DNA of 64,000 bases from Verrucomicrobiota bacterium (GTDB lineage Bacteria; Verrucomicrobiota; Kiritimatiellia; UBA8416; JABMPJ01): positions 1 to 64,000 of the forward strand of contig JABGQM010000007.1 of NCBI GenBank assembly GCA_018648805.1. The letters are read 5' to 3'. The translations under genes and the position numbers were made by a program. Below are positions 27,201-35,104 of this stretch, piece by piece (the stretch's first letter is position 1; each line of letters opens with the position of its first letter). The notes under the pieces are model-generated. The model was not told where the DNA came from. It did not search any database and saw only the letters and a list, made by a program, of their open reading frames with translations.

Positions 27201-30200
27201 TGCGGTATGTGGAGCGGCAGACTCCATGCACCGTCCTTCTCGGCCACGGGCAGTTGGGCCGTGACCGTCAGATCGTACTCGCCGCGCCGCTTGATCAGGA
27301 GGACATAGCCTTCGGGACGGGGGACGATCTCGAGATCGTCGTCGTCGAGCTGGACGTTGGTCAGAACGGCGCCGGCGGGGAACAGGAGTATCTCACCGGG
27401 GTCATCAACGTCGAAGGCGAGTTGCATCGTCAGGGAGGCGCTCTGTTCGGCGTCGCGCGACATGGCGGGACCGTCGATCTTGAGTTCGACGGAGTCCATC
27501 ATGATGGGGGGCGGGGCGGGCGGGGCGAGCTCACAGGGCGGTGCGACGGGTGGTGCGACCGGTTCGGTGGCGAGGGCGGTGGTCAGAAGGGAGAGGGAGG
27601 CGAGGATCAGGAGGAGGACCGGAGGCCGGAGTGGCGGGGTGCCTTCGGCAGGTCGGGGGGACTTGGCTTCTGCTGGGGGAGGGTTCTCGCGCAAAGGCGC
27701 TAAGGGCGCCAAGGGGGACTCGGGTTCTGCTGGGGAGGCGACAGAATCATGGGACTCGGGCTCCGCAGGGGAGGTGGGAGGGATGGGGGGCGGGGTTTCA
27801 TCGTATTCCCAGGGGGGCGGGATTTCGCCATCATCGCTGGGGGGGATGGATTTGGGTTTGCGGTGGAAGGGGCGGGTCAGGGCGCGGAAGATGACACGCA
27901 GGAGACGCCAGATGAGCTTGGCGACACGGGGGAGGATGATCCAGAGGAAGAGCCAGAAGAAGAGAAGGAGATAGAGCAGGACAGCAAGGGCGACGCGGCC
28001 GGCGGCGGCTTGGGCGATGCCGGCGATGAGGTGGGTAGCGCCGAGGGCGATGAGGAATGCGCTGGATTTTCCGCGCAGGCCTTTGGCGAGCATCACGACG
28101 CCGGCCAGGGAGAGGAGGATGAGGAGACGGCCGGAACCGCTGCTCCCGAGCCAGGGGGGCACGACGCGCAACTTGAGAGCGAGGGCGCCATCGTCGGAGA
28201 GATTGACGGTGCGGGTATAGACGCCGTTGTGAACGGTATCGCGCTTGAGCGAGATGGCATCCGAAAGGGTCCAGCCACCGAGTCCGTCGCCGACGGCGCG
28301 GACGAGGCGTGCAGTGCGGCGTAAGACATCGACCAGGCCGCCACGGGCGGCACGGTTCTGGCTGGTCATGTTGCCGCCGGTGCCGGCAATGGTAAGCGAG
28401 TCGGGAACCTGGACCGACCAGCGGGCGAAGGTGGCATGCGCCTGGGTCAGGGCGGGGGCCCAGAGCGAGATGCCTTTGAAGCCGCCGCGCCAGAAACCGA
28501 GATCGCCATGGTTCTGGGCGTAGACCAGTTCGAGATGCAGCGCGGTATTGGGATCGGGCAGGCGGTTGACCGGGATGAGGAGTCCGGCCTCACTCTCCTG
28601 CGGCAGCAGGTCCTGCTTGGCCCCGCTGTCATCGACAAGGCGGACCGACCAGAGCGCGACATCTTTGGGCAGCGTGACGACGAGGTATTGGCGCGTGGCA
28701 TTCTTGATAAAGTAGTCGACCGTGGTGACCGACTCGCCGTCGCGACTGATGCGGGTGGCAAGCTGGACATAGTCGGCGATCTGTTCGATCAGCGATTCGG
28801 TCTTGAAGGGCTCGACGGTAAGGGCAACGGGATGGGGCGCACGGACGTACTTGTAAGAGGCAATCACAGGATCATTCACGGTGGTGGCGTAGGCAGAGGG
28901 GATCTCGGTGCGATCGATCGAGAAGAGCCAGTCGGGCGGGGTTTCGACCTCGCTCAGCTTGAGGCTGGCCGCGCTGGCCACGACCACATAGCCGACTTCG
29001 CTGTCGGTTCCGATGGTGGCGATATCGCCGACGCGGATGGCGGCGCCTTCGTAGGAAAACTGGCTGTCATAGGTCACGAGCAGGGTGTAGTCGCCCATGA
29101 TACGTGATTGCAGGCGGACGGTGCAGGTTTCGCCCTCACGGGTCCAGCCCTCGATATCAGCGCCGGTGAACTCGACGCTCTCGATGGCGGCGGGCACATG
29201 GACCTTGAGGTCCTGGATGGGCGCGCCACCGACGTGGTAGCTGATGGCGGCGCTGCAGTACATGACGCCCTCACCGAGCGAGACAAGGTGGAAAGCTTCG
29301 GAGTGAAGGGTCGGACGCGAGCGCTGCAGGCCGAGAGCGAGGGTCCAGCCGGCCGACTTGAAGCGGAAGGCTTGCTGCGCGCCGGGAACTTGCATGGGGG
29401 CAGAGCCAGTATGGACCTCGCGCAGTCCAGTCACGGTGGTGGGACGGAGGCGGATGCCGGTTTCGGCGCCGACAACGAGGTAACCGCGCTCGGAGCGGGC
29501 GGCGGGTACGCTGAAGGCGGGAACATCAAAGCTGTCATGATCGGGCGGAAGGGCGCGCTCCATGCGCACGGTGACGAGGGTGGTGCCGCTGACGCTCTGC
29601 TTGAAGGGTATGCGGATCGTGCGTTGGCGGGCCAGGGCGCCCTTGCCGGCGGCAACGACATCCACATCCGCATCGGCCACCTTGGCGCCGCTGACGCTGG
29701 TCACGGTCCATTCCGGATCGGACTCCACAGCCACAACGATCTCACGGGCGGGGGCATCCTTGATATCGACCTCGATCGAGGCTTCGAAGACGAGGTCGTT
29801 GTCTTCGAGTGTCACGACGAGACGGTCATCGACCGTGAAGGAAGTGACGATGTCGTCCGCCGCAAAGGCGAGCGTATAGGGCGTGCTGGCATATTGGTAG
29901 ACGAACATGCTGCGGACCGGGCGGCGGCGGATATGGTCCTCACCCAACCCCTTGAGGGCGACGGCGGGAAAGGCGGCTGGATCGACCTGGCTGACGCCGG
30001 AGGCTTTGCTGATCTGAAGTTTGATGGCGCTATCGGTGCCGAGCATGAGGAAGCCGCTCGTACGCAGGACACCCTGTGGGGTGAAGACCGGCATGCTGGT
30101 TTGGCAGGGGAAGCTGGGCAGGAGAAGTTCGCTCAGCACACGCAGGCGGTAGACGCCCTCCTGCGGCCGGTTGAGCTGGACCACAAGGATATCTCCCTCG

Positions 30201-30964
30201 TTGTTCTCTTCGACGCGCCAGTCCTGAATATCGGGTCCGAGTACCTGCGTCACATGCACATCCGGCAGGGCAAGGCGCAGTTCGCTGAGTGCGCCCTGGA
30301 TGACGCGATACGTAAAGATGGAGTCGACCTGCATGGCTCCCACCCCGGCCGTGGCCATGGCGTTGACATCGCAGGTAACGGCCAGCTCGGCGTCGAGCTT
30401 ACGTACCTCGGGTTTCCAGGTGACCTCAAATGCATCCGTGATCCCGAGAAACGCCGTGACGCGGGTACGGCCATCGTCAGTGGTACTCTTTTGAACATCG
30501 AGTGCGCCGGGGAACGTGATTTCGAGATCGTTTCGGTCGCAGATGACGGAGAGTTTACGGACCGTGGCGGCGGGGATGGTGAAACGGGTGCGGCGCCACT
30601 CGCCCTGCTTGATGGGGCGGCTGGCGAAACGGAATTCGACATCCTGGTTGCCGGAACGACCAAACTCGAGGTGATAGGTTGAGCCCTCGCGCGACAGTTC
30701 CGCCTTGCGCGGCAGCTCGCCATCGAGGTAGGCCACATCGCCGCTGACGAGTGCCAGCTGATCGCGACGCCGGTCGACATCGGCCTCGCAGGTGAGGGTG
30801 AAGCTGATGTTCTCGCCCTCGATCTCACCGACCAGCTGGAGGTCGGAAACGATGACAGGTTTGGACTCGCGGGCGTGAGCGGGCGGCGCGAGCACGGTGG
30901 CGAGGGTGAAAGCGGCGAAGAGAGCCGCGAGGATGGGATGGGGGTGGGTTACGCTGAGTTTCAT
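24242..30964 (-). CDS. Giant exported membrane protein (2,240 residues), two related halves
   Basis: A signal peptide (residues 1-31) precedes a beta-rich region of repeated similar units (for example VTQVLGPDIQDW, then VETLTGPDVDHW in the second half). A cluster of about three transmembrane helices spans 945-1015 and is followed by a Pro-rich linker. A second signal-like hydrophobic stretch lies at 1113-1133 (LLLILASLSLLTTALA), followed by a second beta-rich region; a final helix and basic tail end at 2240. The layout suggests two ancestral exported proteins fused in frame. I do not recognise the family. It is third in an operon with an ECF sigma factor and an anti-sigma/VWA protein; AGGAG lies eight bases before the ATG. 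Two segments (near 1065-1100 and 1555-1593) are translated dispersed repeats. Confidence 0.8.
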   Translation of the reverse strand: MKLSVTHPHPILAALFAAFTLATVLAPPAHARESKPVIVSDLQLVGEIEGENISFTLTCEADVDRRRDQLALVSGDVAYLDGELPRKAELSREGSTYHLEFGRSGNQDVEFRFASRPIKQGEWRRTRFTIPAATVRKLSVICDRNDLEITFPGALDVQKSTTDDGRTRVTAFLGITDAFEVTWKPEVRKLDAELAVTCDVNAMATAGVGAMQVDSIFTYRVIQGALSELRLALPDVHVTQVLGPDIQDWRVEENNEGDILVVQLNRPQEGVYRLRVLSELLLPSFPCQTSMPVFTPQGVLRTSGFLMLGTDSAIKLQISKASGVSQVDPAAFPAVALKGLGEDHIRRRPVRSMFVYQYASTPYTLAFAADDIVTSFTVDDRLVVTLEDNDLVFEASIEVDIKDAPAREIVVAVESDPEWTVTSVSGAKVADADVDVVAAGKGALARQRTIRIPFKQSVSGTTLVTVRMERALPPDHDSFDVPAFSVPAARSERGYLVVGAETGIRLRPTTVTGLREVHTGSAPMQVPGAQQAFRFKSAGWTLALGLQRSRPTLHSEAFHLVSLGEGVMYCSAAISYHVGGAPIQDLKVHVPAAIESVEFTGADIEGWTREGETCTVRLQSRIMGDYTLLVTYDSQFSYEGAAIRVGDIATIGTDSEVGYVVVASAASLKLSEVETPPDWLFSIDRTEIPSAYATTVNDPVIASYKYVRAPHPVALTVEPFKTESLIEQIADYVQLATRISRDGESVTTVDYFIKNATRQYLVVTLPKDVALWSVRLVDDSGAKQDLLPQESEAGLLIPVNRLPDPNTALHLELVYAQNHGDLGFWRGGFKGISLWAPALTQAHATFARWSVQVPDSLTIAGTGGNMTSQNRAARGGLVDVLRRTARLVRAVGDGLGGWTLSDAISLKRDTVHNGVYTRTVNLSDDGALALKLRVVPPWLGSSGSGRLLILLSLAGVVMLAKGLRGKSSAFLIALGATHLIAGIAQAAAGRVALAVLLYLLLFFWLFLWIILPRVAKLIWRLLRVIFRALTRPFHRKPKSIPPSDDGEIPPPWEYDETPPPIPPTSPAEPESHDSVASPAEPESPLAPLAPLRENPPPAEAKSPRPAEGTPPLRPPVLLLILASLSLLTTALATEPVAPPVAPPCELAPPAPPPIMMDSVELKIDGPAMSRDAEQSASLTMQLAFDVDDPGEILLFPAGAVLTNVQLDDDDLEIVPRPEGYVLLIKRRGEYDLTVTAQLPVAEKDGAWSLPLHIPQALRNRMTLALPAIGLDVASTSAVRLTRNEVDGATLVEAVFVAGGPVTVAWRPRVRTTKLEASVYYCDVTTMAMLRPGVVDLKNTIRYQIAQGEVKELKARIPAGMAVTAVHAAGLATWSFDPTTSMLEAILEKPAVGSLSVTIVTQVASEGLPYAATIGVPAVSGAARQRGVLAFSAPDSIQVRVVENKGLNSMNIEDFEALAALPPTKKPADLTSTRRAYRYAQPTDVSARVEAEQVLPELRVTESATLSIADERIVLATRLSLNVLRSGLFSVTLELPADYEVETLTGPDVDHWDELPPQSPAEAESPLAPLAPLRENLPPTDDESHDSVTNNSVTVPPEAEPSRSKRVLVHFNRRITGLTELNMVMARTEKGIEERITVPRARIAAVRKHSGRITISGERGIRLMVADQRGVDLKKASEQGIRQPGVLVFDLLRPAWSIALRAEVMAPAVTPEILQWTDLADGMLQTRAFIRYKIENAGVKSFQLRAPIPGISLTVTGRNIARVHEIDSTTGLWQVDLHSKVENIFPLMASYQLPYDTAAQLVTLKPLVTVDTEDPRGYLVVTCGGRVQVRPSGTPQGLKIEDPRNVPSVFGAGELSDAILCYRTLRADYALDLSVVRHDAAGVLPARIDKARIHSALSTGGKLLTQVSLELTVRRLRFLKFELPHTDDTLWAALVNGREVSVSRDEGRYCIPLEEEEDAASTTVEFIYAGSADSGPLSRRREYRAPQFELPQEDIQWEFFAQPGLNYYAFGGSMEYEAARAWAYEVFDSESYRRGNRERKAGSIKKAKLELDNAGQLLIAGDQKQARKAFEQALNYSQGQADLNEDARVQLRNLMKQQVKVGLMNRRDVIRYNQNIIEEGAQQVAQPQQEGTLEQNTQQYLDRIEQRLSEKDRNALEVVANKMIDQQAAAAGVVTAIRVAMPEHGHRLNFKRPMQTDPSDPLTVSFKVRRGGHLRRLLTLWPAFILFGLTWFITNRRKQKA
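26184..26297. repeat. Dispersed repeat copy A inside the giant gene
   Basis: Carries two GACAGAATNATNGG units, ACTCGTCGTCTGTGGG and TTCTCGCGCAAAGGCGCTAA then GGGCGCC. Read through in frame on the minus strand it encodes SPLAPLAPLRENLPP and DDESHDSVTNNSVT. Compared with the equivalent place in the first half (GPDIQDWRVEENNEGD), it adds roughly 40 residues in a loop between strands. Confidence 0.75.
27664..27770. repeat. Dispersed repeat copy B inside the giant gene
   Basis: TTCTCGCGCAAAGGCGCTAA then GGGCGCCAAGGGGGACTCG, followed by GGCGACAGAATCATGGGACT. On the minus strand it encodes SPLAPLAPLRENPPP and ESHDSVASPAEPE, in the Pro-rich linker after the central helices. Module order differs from the intergenic copy at 24018. 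Confidence 0.75.
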
Positions 30965-31000
30965 GGTGTGTCTCCTGTTGTCAATCGGTGTCGGGTGTCA

Positions 31001-34000
31001 TCACTCCCCCCGTGGGGTTGATTCGGCGGCGGTTACCATCTGTAGAAGTTCTTGTACGCGGCCATCCAAGTGCAGTTCGAGAGCGATCGGGCGGAGGTGG
31101 TCGGCCACCTCTTCGTAGGTACTGCCCTTGGCGTGGGTACTGCCGCGCAGGATTTCGGCGAACTCGGCCACGCCGGCGGCGAGGCGGAAGCCGTTGGAGA
31201 CCTTCTGCTGGGCGGCGCGGCAGTCGTGTGGCCAGACGGCCCGTTCGATCTCTTCCACCCGGCCGTTGTCGATGCGGCGATAGCGCACGCGCACGGTGGC
31301 GAGTTTTTGCGGGGGGAGGTCGATGCGCGTCTTGGCGAGAAGCTCGGGGTGCGGGTCAATCTCGTAGAGGGCGGTAACCGACTGACCCGAGCCGACTTCG
31401 CCGGCATCCACGGCGTCGTTGCGAAAGTCCTGCTTCTTGAGTTTGCGGTTCTCGTAACCGATCTGGCGGTAGCGCTTGGCCAGGTTGGGGTTGAACTCGA
31501 CCTGGATCTTCACATCCGATGCGATCGTATTGAGAGTAGCCGCGAGATCATCAACAAACACGCGCTTAGCCTCAGCTTCGGAGTCGAGGAACGTGTAGAC
31601 GCCGTCACCCTTGTTGGCCAGCGTTTCGAGCATGGTATCGTCATAGCTGCCAGAGCCCACGCCGAAGACCGAGCAGAAGATGCCCTGTTTGCGATAGGTG
31701 GCCACCTTGGCCAGAATATCCTCGGCGGCTACGTTGCCCAGGTTCGCCACACCATCGGAAAGGAGCAGTACACGATTTTCGGCCCCGCCAATGAACGCCC
31801 CGGCCGCCAATCGGTAGGCCTCATTCATCCCCTCTTCCAGGTTGGTCGATCCCGAGCACTGCATGCGATCAATCGCCTGCAGAATCTGCGCTTTGTTGGA
31901 TGCCGGGGTGTGCTCCAGGAGAAGACGGGCGTGTGAATCGTACTGGATCAGAGCGACACGGTCGATCGGGTTGAGATTCTCAACCAGCAGCTTCAGCGAG
32001 GAGCGTACCAGCCCAATGCGCTCGGGTGAATTCATTGATCCGGAGGTGTCGACCAGAAACGTCAGAACCGCCGGGCGCTGTTCTTCGCGACCGAGGCGGC
32101 GTCCCTTGACGCCGATCTTCAACATCTGCAGACCGCGCCCAAACGGGGACGGGGCCAGCTCGGTATAGATACGAAACGTGCCGTGCGCGGGGGCCACGTG
32201 GCTATAGTCAAAAGCGTTAACGAACTCCTCCGTCCGTACCGCCTCAGCAGGAGGCAAGGTTCCCTGCGCCATCATATTGCGGGTCAGCGTATAGGAAGCG
32301 GTATCCACATCGATACCGAAGGTGGAGAAGGGCTCTTTGCGTGCGACAACGAACGGGTTGACCCCGTGGGCCGTGAAACGGAGACGTGCCTCCTCTTCCA
32401 CCTCTTCTTCCCGCTTTTGGGCCTCTTCGCGTGCCTTCTGAAACGCCACGGCTTTCCGCGATTCTTCCAGTCGCGATGCGGCGCGCTCTGCCCGGCGAGA
32501 TAACCCTTTGGCCTTGGCCTCACCTTGCGCCCTCAACAGGTTCTTTTCCTGCCATTTGTAATCGCTACTGTCAATCGTCTCCAGCGCTCTCGATAGCACC
32601 TCATGCCGCTCACGCATCTTCTCGATACCTTCTCCAGTACTGCCTGAAGCGTCCTCATAGTCACGATCTCCAAGCGTTCCTTCGTCGTCGGTGATCGCGC
32701 CTATCTCATCAGTCAGGAGTACCGCTCCAGCAGTCACGGACGCCTTCCTTCCCTTTAAGACCGGCTGCCGCGACTCACGTGTCATCACCTCGGTGTTGAC
32801 GGCTTTGCGGCGCGCCGCCAGGGCCTCAGAATAGCGACGACCATCCATCCCACGGACCTCGTCGTCCCGCGCATCTTGACGGCTGCGGTCTGTCCCTAAA
32901 TCATCCCCGGCTGACCGTCCCCCCTCCCCTGCTTCCTCTAGATCTTCTGCAATGTCCAGCGTGTCCTCCAGGTGCTTCGCTGCGCCCGAATCCACCAGTT
33001 TCCCGAGGCCGGCCACATACTTGCCCGACGACCCCGCGGGCAAATGACCGTCCTGGTATTCGAGACGATCCTGCAACCCGTCGCCATCGTGATCGAGTGC
33101 GAATGGATCCATGGCAATGGCGTCACCTTGGGATGGTTTCATCGGCTCGTCTGTCTTCTTCTCTCCGCCCTTAACACCACCAAACGGATCGGCCACCACC
33201 ACAGGCGCAGGCGCTGGCTCGGACGCGCTGTGGGAGGCATAGTCAAACGAGAGATTCATCTTGCGCTTCTTGCCGCGCACATCTTCGCCGTCGAACGCCG
33301 CATCCTTCACGGGCGCGTCGGCCGGACCGAGGGCGTAGTAACTGGTGCCCAGTTTCTTATCTACAAGCGTACCCGCGTCGATGGAATTGACGAGTTCACC
33401 GGGGGCCTCTTCGAAGTACGTTGCGGTCGTACCCGAACCGTCCAGTGAGAGTTTGGCGACCTCCGCGGCATCGACATCTGAGAACCACGCATTGACCCCA
33501 GCCGGCCCCCCTCCTCCCGCGCCACCGCTCTGGTTGACCACAACCGCCCCACGTCGGCCGGATGACGTGATGACAACACCGCCGCTCATAATCACGGGAC
33601 TCTCGGTGGCTCTGACGGCGAGACGATCCACGGGCTCCGCCGGCGGTTCAGGAAGGACCGTCGAGTCGGGGGCGTCGACGGCCGCGTGCTTGAAGAGGTT
33701 ACCCACAATGGGCATATCGCCAAGCAGGGGGACAGACGCTGGTTTTCGTGCCGGCCGTGGCGCGGGAACTGTTGGCCTGGGTGGGGTGGCTGGAGCGGGT
33801 GGGGAAACTGGAGTGAGTGGCTCATCTGCTCCCGCGACCTCAAATCCGAGGTCACCGCTCTCTTTGCGCCGGTCTTCGCGTCCACGCCGGAGGCGGGAGC
33901 CGAAGCTGGGCCTTTTGGCGGCTAAGCCATACTGCGTGGTAGGCGGCGGCTTGCCATCCTGCACCGAATCCCCGTCGATAAGGCCGTTCCCATCCTCAGT

Positions 34001-34483
34001 TTTCCAGCCATCGGCATTCGCATGATAGCCGTCAAACGACCCTTCCGCTGACTCCGCTTCTTTCTCATCTCGTTCAGACAGGCCCTCACCCATCATGATC
34101 TGGGTGCCAAGGGTTATGTGGCGCGAGGAGCTCAGGGAGGGGAGCATGAGACCGATCATGCCGCAAACGAAGACGAGGGCGGCCGCAGCGGCGAGGGCGC
34201 GGTGGTGGCGGGTGAACCAGGAGTCGTGTGAGACGATCGGGGCCTGAGTGTGGCGGGACGGGGTGATGATGCGGGCGCGATGGGAGGCCGGCAGCCGCTG
34301 CGGGGCAGCTGTCGGGGCTGCCAGGGCGTCGCGCAGCAGACCGAGGGTCGAGTCGATATCCTGCAACGCCGCCCGGCAGTCCGGACAGGAATCCAAGTGG
34401 GTGCGAACGGTAGCGGCGCTGGTCGCATCCAGATCGTTCAGCACGTAGAGGGTAAGCAGAGCTTTGCTGGCGTCGCAGTTCAT
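31001..34483 (-). CDS. Anti-sigma zinc finger / VWA (YfbK-type) membrane protein
   Basis: 1,160 residues. Residues 1-40 are an anti-sigma zf-HC2 finger (Cys3, then THLDSCPDC). One transmembrane helix lies at about 95-114. A long low-complexity, Pro/Asp-rich region follows with EF-hand-like DHDGDGLQDRLE. The C-terminal third is YfbK-like: EPFSTFGIDVDTASYTLTRN, a VWA domain with the MIDAS motif VDTSGSMN near residue 811, and the family's closing domain ending QKVSNGFRLAAGVAEFAEIL. The finger probably binds the ECF sigma factor encoded immediately upstream (four-base overlap). The VWA part would act outside the membrane. The fusion suggests a surface-sensing anti-sigma factor. Confidence 0.85.
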   Translation of the reverse strand: MNCDASKALLTLYVLNDLDATSAATVRTHLDSCPDCRAALQDIDSTLGLLRDALAAPTAAPQRLPASHRARIITPSRHTQAPIVSHDSWFTRHHRALAAAAALVFVCGMIGLMLPSLSSSRHITLGTQIMMGEGLSERDEKEAESAEGSFDGYHANADGWKTEDGNGLIDGDSVQDGKPPPTTQYGLAAKRPSFGSRLRRGREDRRKESGDLGFEVAGADEPLTPVSPPAPATPPRPTVPAPRPARKPASVPLLGDMPIVGNLFKHAAVDAPDSTVLPEPPAEPVDRLAVRATESPVIMSGGVVITSSGRRGAVVVNQSGGAGGGGPAGVNAWFSDVDAAEVAKLSLDGSGTTATYFEEAPGELVNSIDAGTLVDKKLGTSYYALGPADAPVKDAAFDGEDVRGKKRKMNLSFDYASHSASEPAPAPVVVADPFGGVKGGEKKTDEPMKPSQGDAIAMDPFALDHDGDGLQDRLEYQDGHLPAGSSGKYVAGLGKLVDSGAAKHLEDTLDIAEDLEEAGEGGRSAGDDLGTDRSRQDARDDEVRGMDGRRYSEALAARRKAVNTEVMTRESRQPVLKGRKASVTAGAVLLTDEIGAITDDEGTLGDRDYEDASGSTGEGIEKMRERHEVLSRALETIDSSDYKWQEKNLLRAQGEAKAKGLSRRAERAASRLEESRKAVAFQKAREEAQKREEEVEEEARLRFTAHGVNPFVVARKEPFSTFGIDVDTASYTLTRNMMAQGTLPPAEAVRTEEFVNAFDYSHVAPAHGTFRIYTELAPSPFGRGLQMLKIGVKGRRLGREEQRPAVLTFLVDTSGSMNSPERIGLVRSSLKLLVENLNPIDRVALIQYDSHARLLLEHTPASNKAQILQAIDRMQCSGSTNLEEGMNEAYRLAAGAFIGGAENRVLLLSDGVANLGNVAAEDILAKVATYRKQGIFCSVFGVGSGSYDDTMLETLANKGDGVYTFLDSEAEAKRVFVDDLAATLNTIASDVKIQVEFNPNLAKRYRQIGYENRKLKKQDFRNDAVDAGEVGSGQSVTALYEIDPHPELLAKTRIDLPPQKLATVRVRYRRIDNGRVEEIERAVWPHDCRAAQQKVSNGFRLAAGVAEFAEILRGSTHAKGSTYEEVADHLRPIALELHLDGRVQELLQMVTAAESTPRGE

Positions 34484-35040
34484 GATGCAGTGACCCCCGC
34501 TTGTTTGAGAGTGGTCGATAGGTTGCGGATGGCGTGGTGGAGCAGGTTGCCCACGTTGCCTTCGCTACGGCCGGTGACGCGGCTGATCTCGCGATAGGAG
34601 AGGCCTTCTTCGAGGCGCAGAAGCAGGACCTGCTGCTGCCTGGGGTGGAGGGTATGCAGGTGGGTCAGCACGGTGGCGTGCTTCTCAGCGAGTGTCATGG
34701 GGCAGTTGTGTCCATCCGGACAGGCAATAAGTGCGGGGTCATCGGCCTGTTTCTCGTGCAGGACGCGCAGACGTGATTCGCGTCGTATGAGGTCGACCGC
34801 CTCGTTATGGGCAACGCGATAGAGCCAGCTCTTGAGGCCGGCCGAGGCGTGCATACCGGGCTTCCAGGCGCGGTTGAGCTTGATAAAGGTGTTCTGAACG
34901 ACATCCTGTGCGGAGGTGACGTTATTCAGAATACGCGCAGCATAGCGCAATAGCGGAGTTTCAAATTCAGCCACAATCGCCTCCATTGGCGGCTCACCCA
35001 CGGTGTCAGCCGCGGGGGCATCTCTGTCAACCACATCCAT
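34480..35040 (-). CDS. ECF-family RNA polymerase sigma factor
   Basis: 186 residues. Region 2: EFETPLLRYAARILNNVTSAQDVVQNTFIKLNR and SWLYRVAHNEAVDLIRRE. Region 4: LHTLHPRQQQVLLLRLEEGLSYREISRVTGRSEGNV, a helix-turn-helix for the -35 element. There is no C-terminal extension. The stop overlaps the start of the anti-sigma/VWA gene, which is the normal sigma/anti-sigma arrangement. It probably activates its own operon, including the giant exported protein, when the anti-sigma partner is released (inference). Confidence 0.9.
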   Translation of the reverse strand: MDVVDRDAPAADTVGEPPMEAIVAEFETPLLRYAARILNNVTSAQDVVQNTFIKLNRAWKPGMHASAGLKSWLYRVAHNEAVDLIRRESRLRVLHEKQADDPALIACPDGHNCPMTLAEKHATVLTHLHTLHPRQQQVLLLRLEEGLSYREISRVTGRSEGNVGNLLHHAIRNLSTTLKQAGVTAS

Positions 35041-35104
35041 TAACGACCCTCGATCATGGTGTTTCCAATGCTGAGACGCTTGTGGGGAGGAAAAGCTTCA
35101 TACT

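Noticed and set aside
29108..30682. Long plus-strand frame inside the giant gene
   Set aside because: It is the complement of a high-GC coding sequence; the minus frame has a signal peptide, ribosome site and repeated domain structure.
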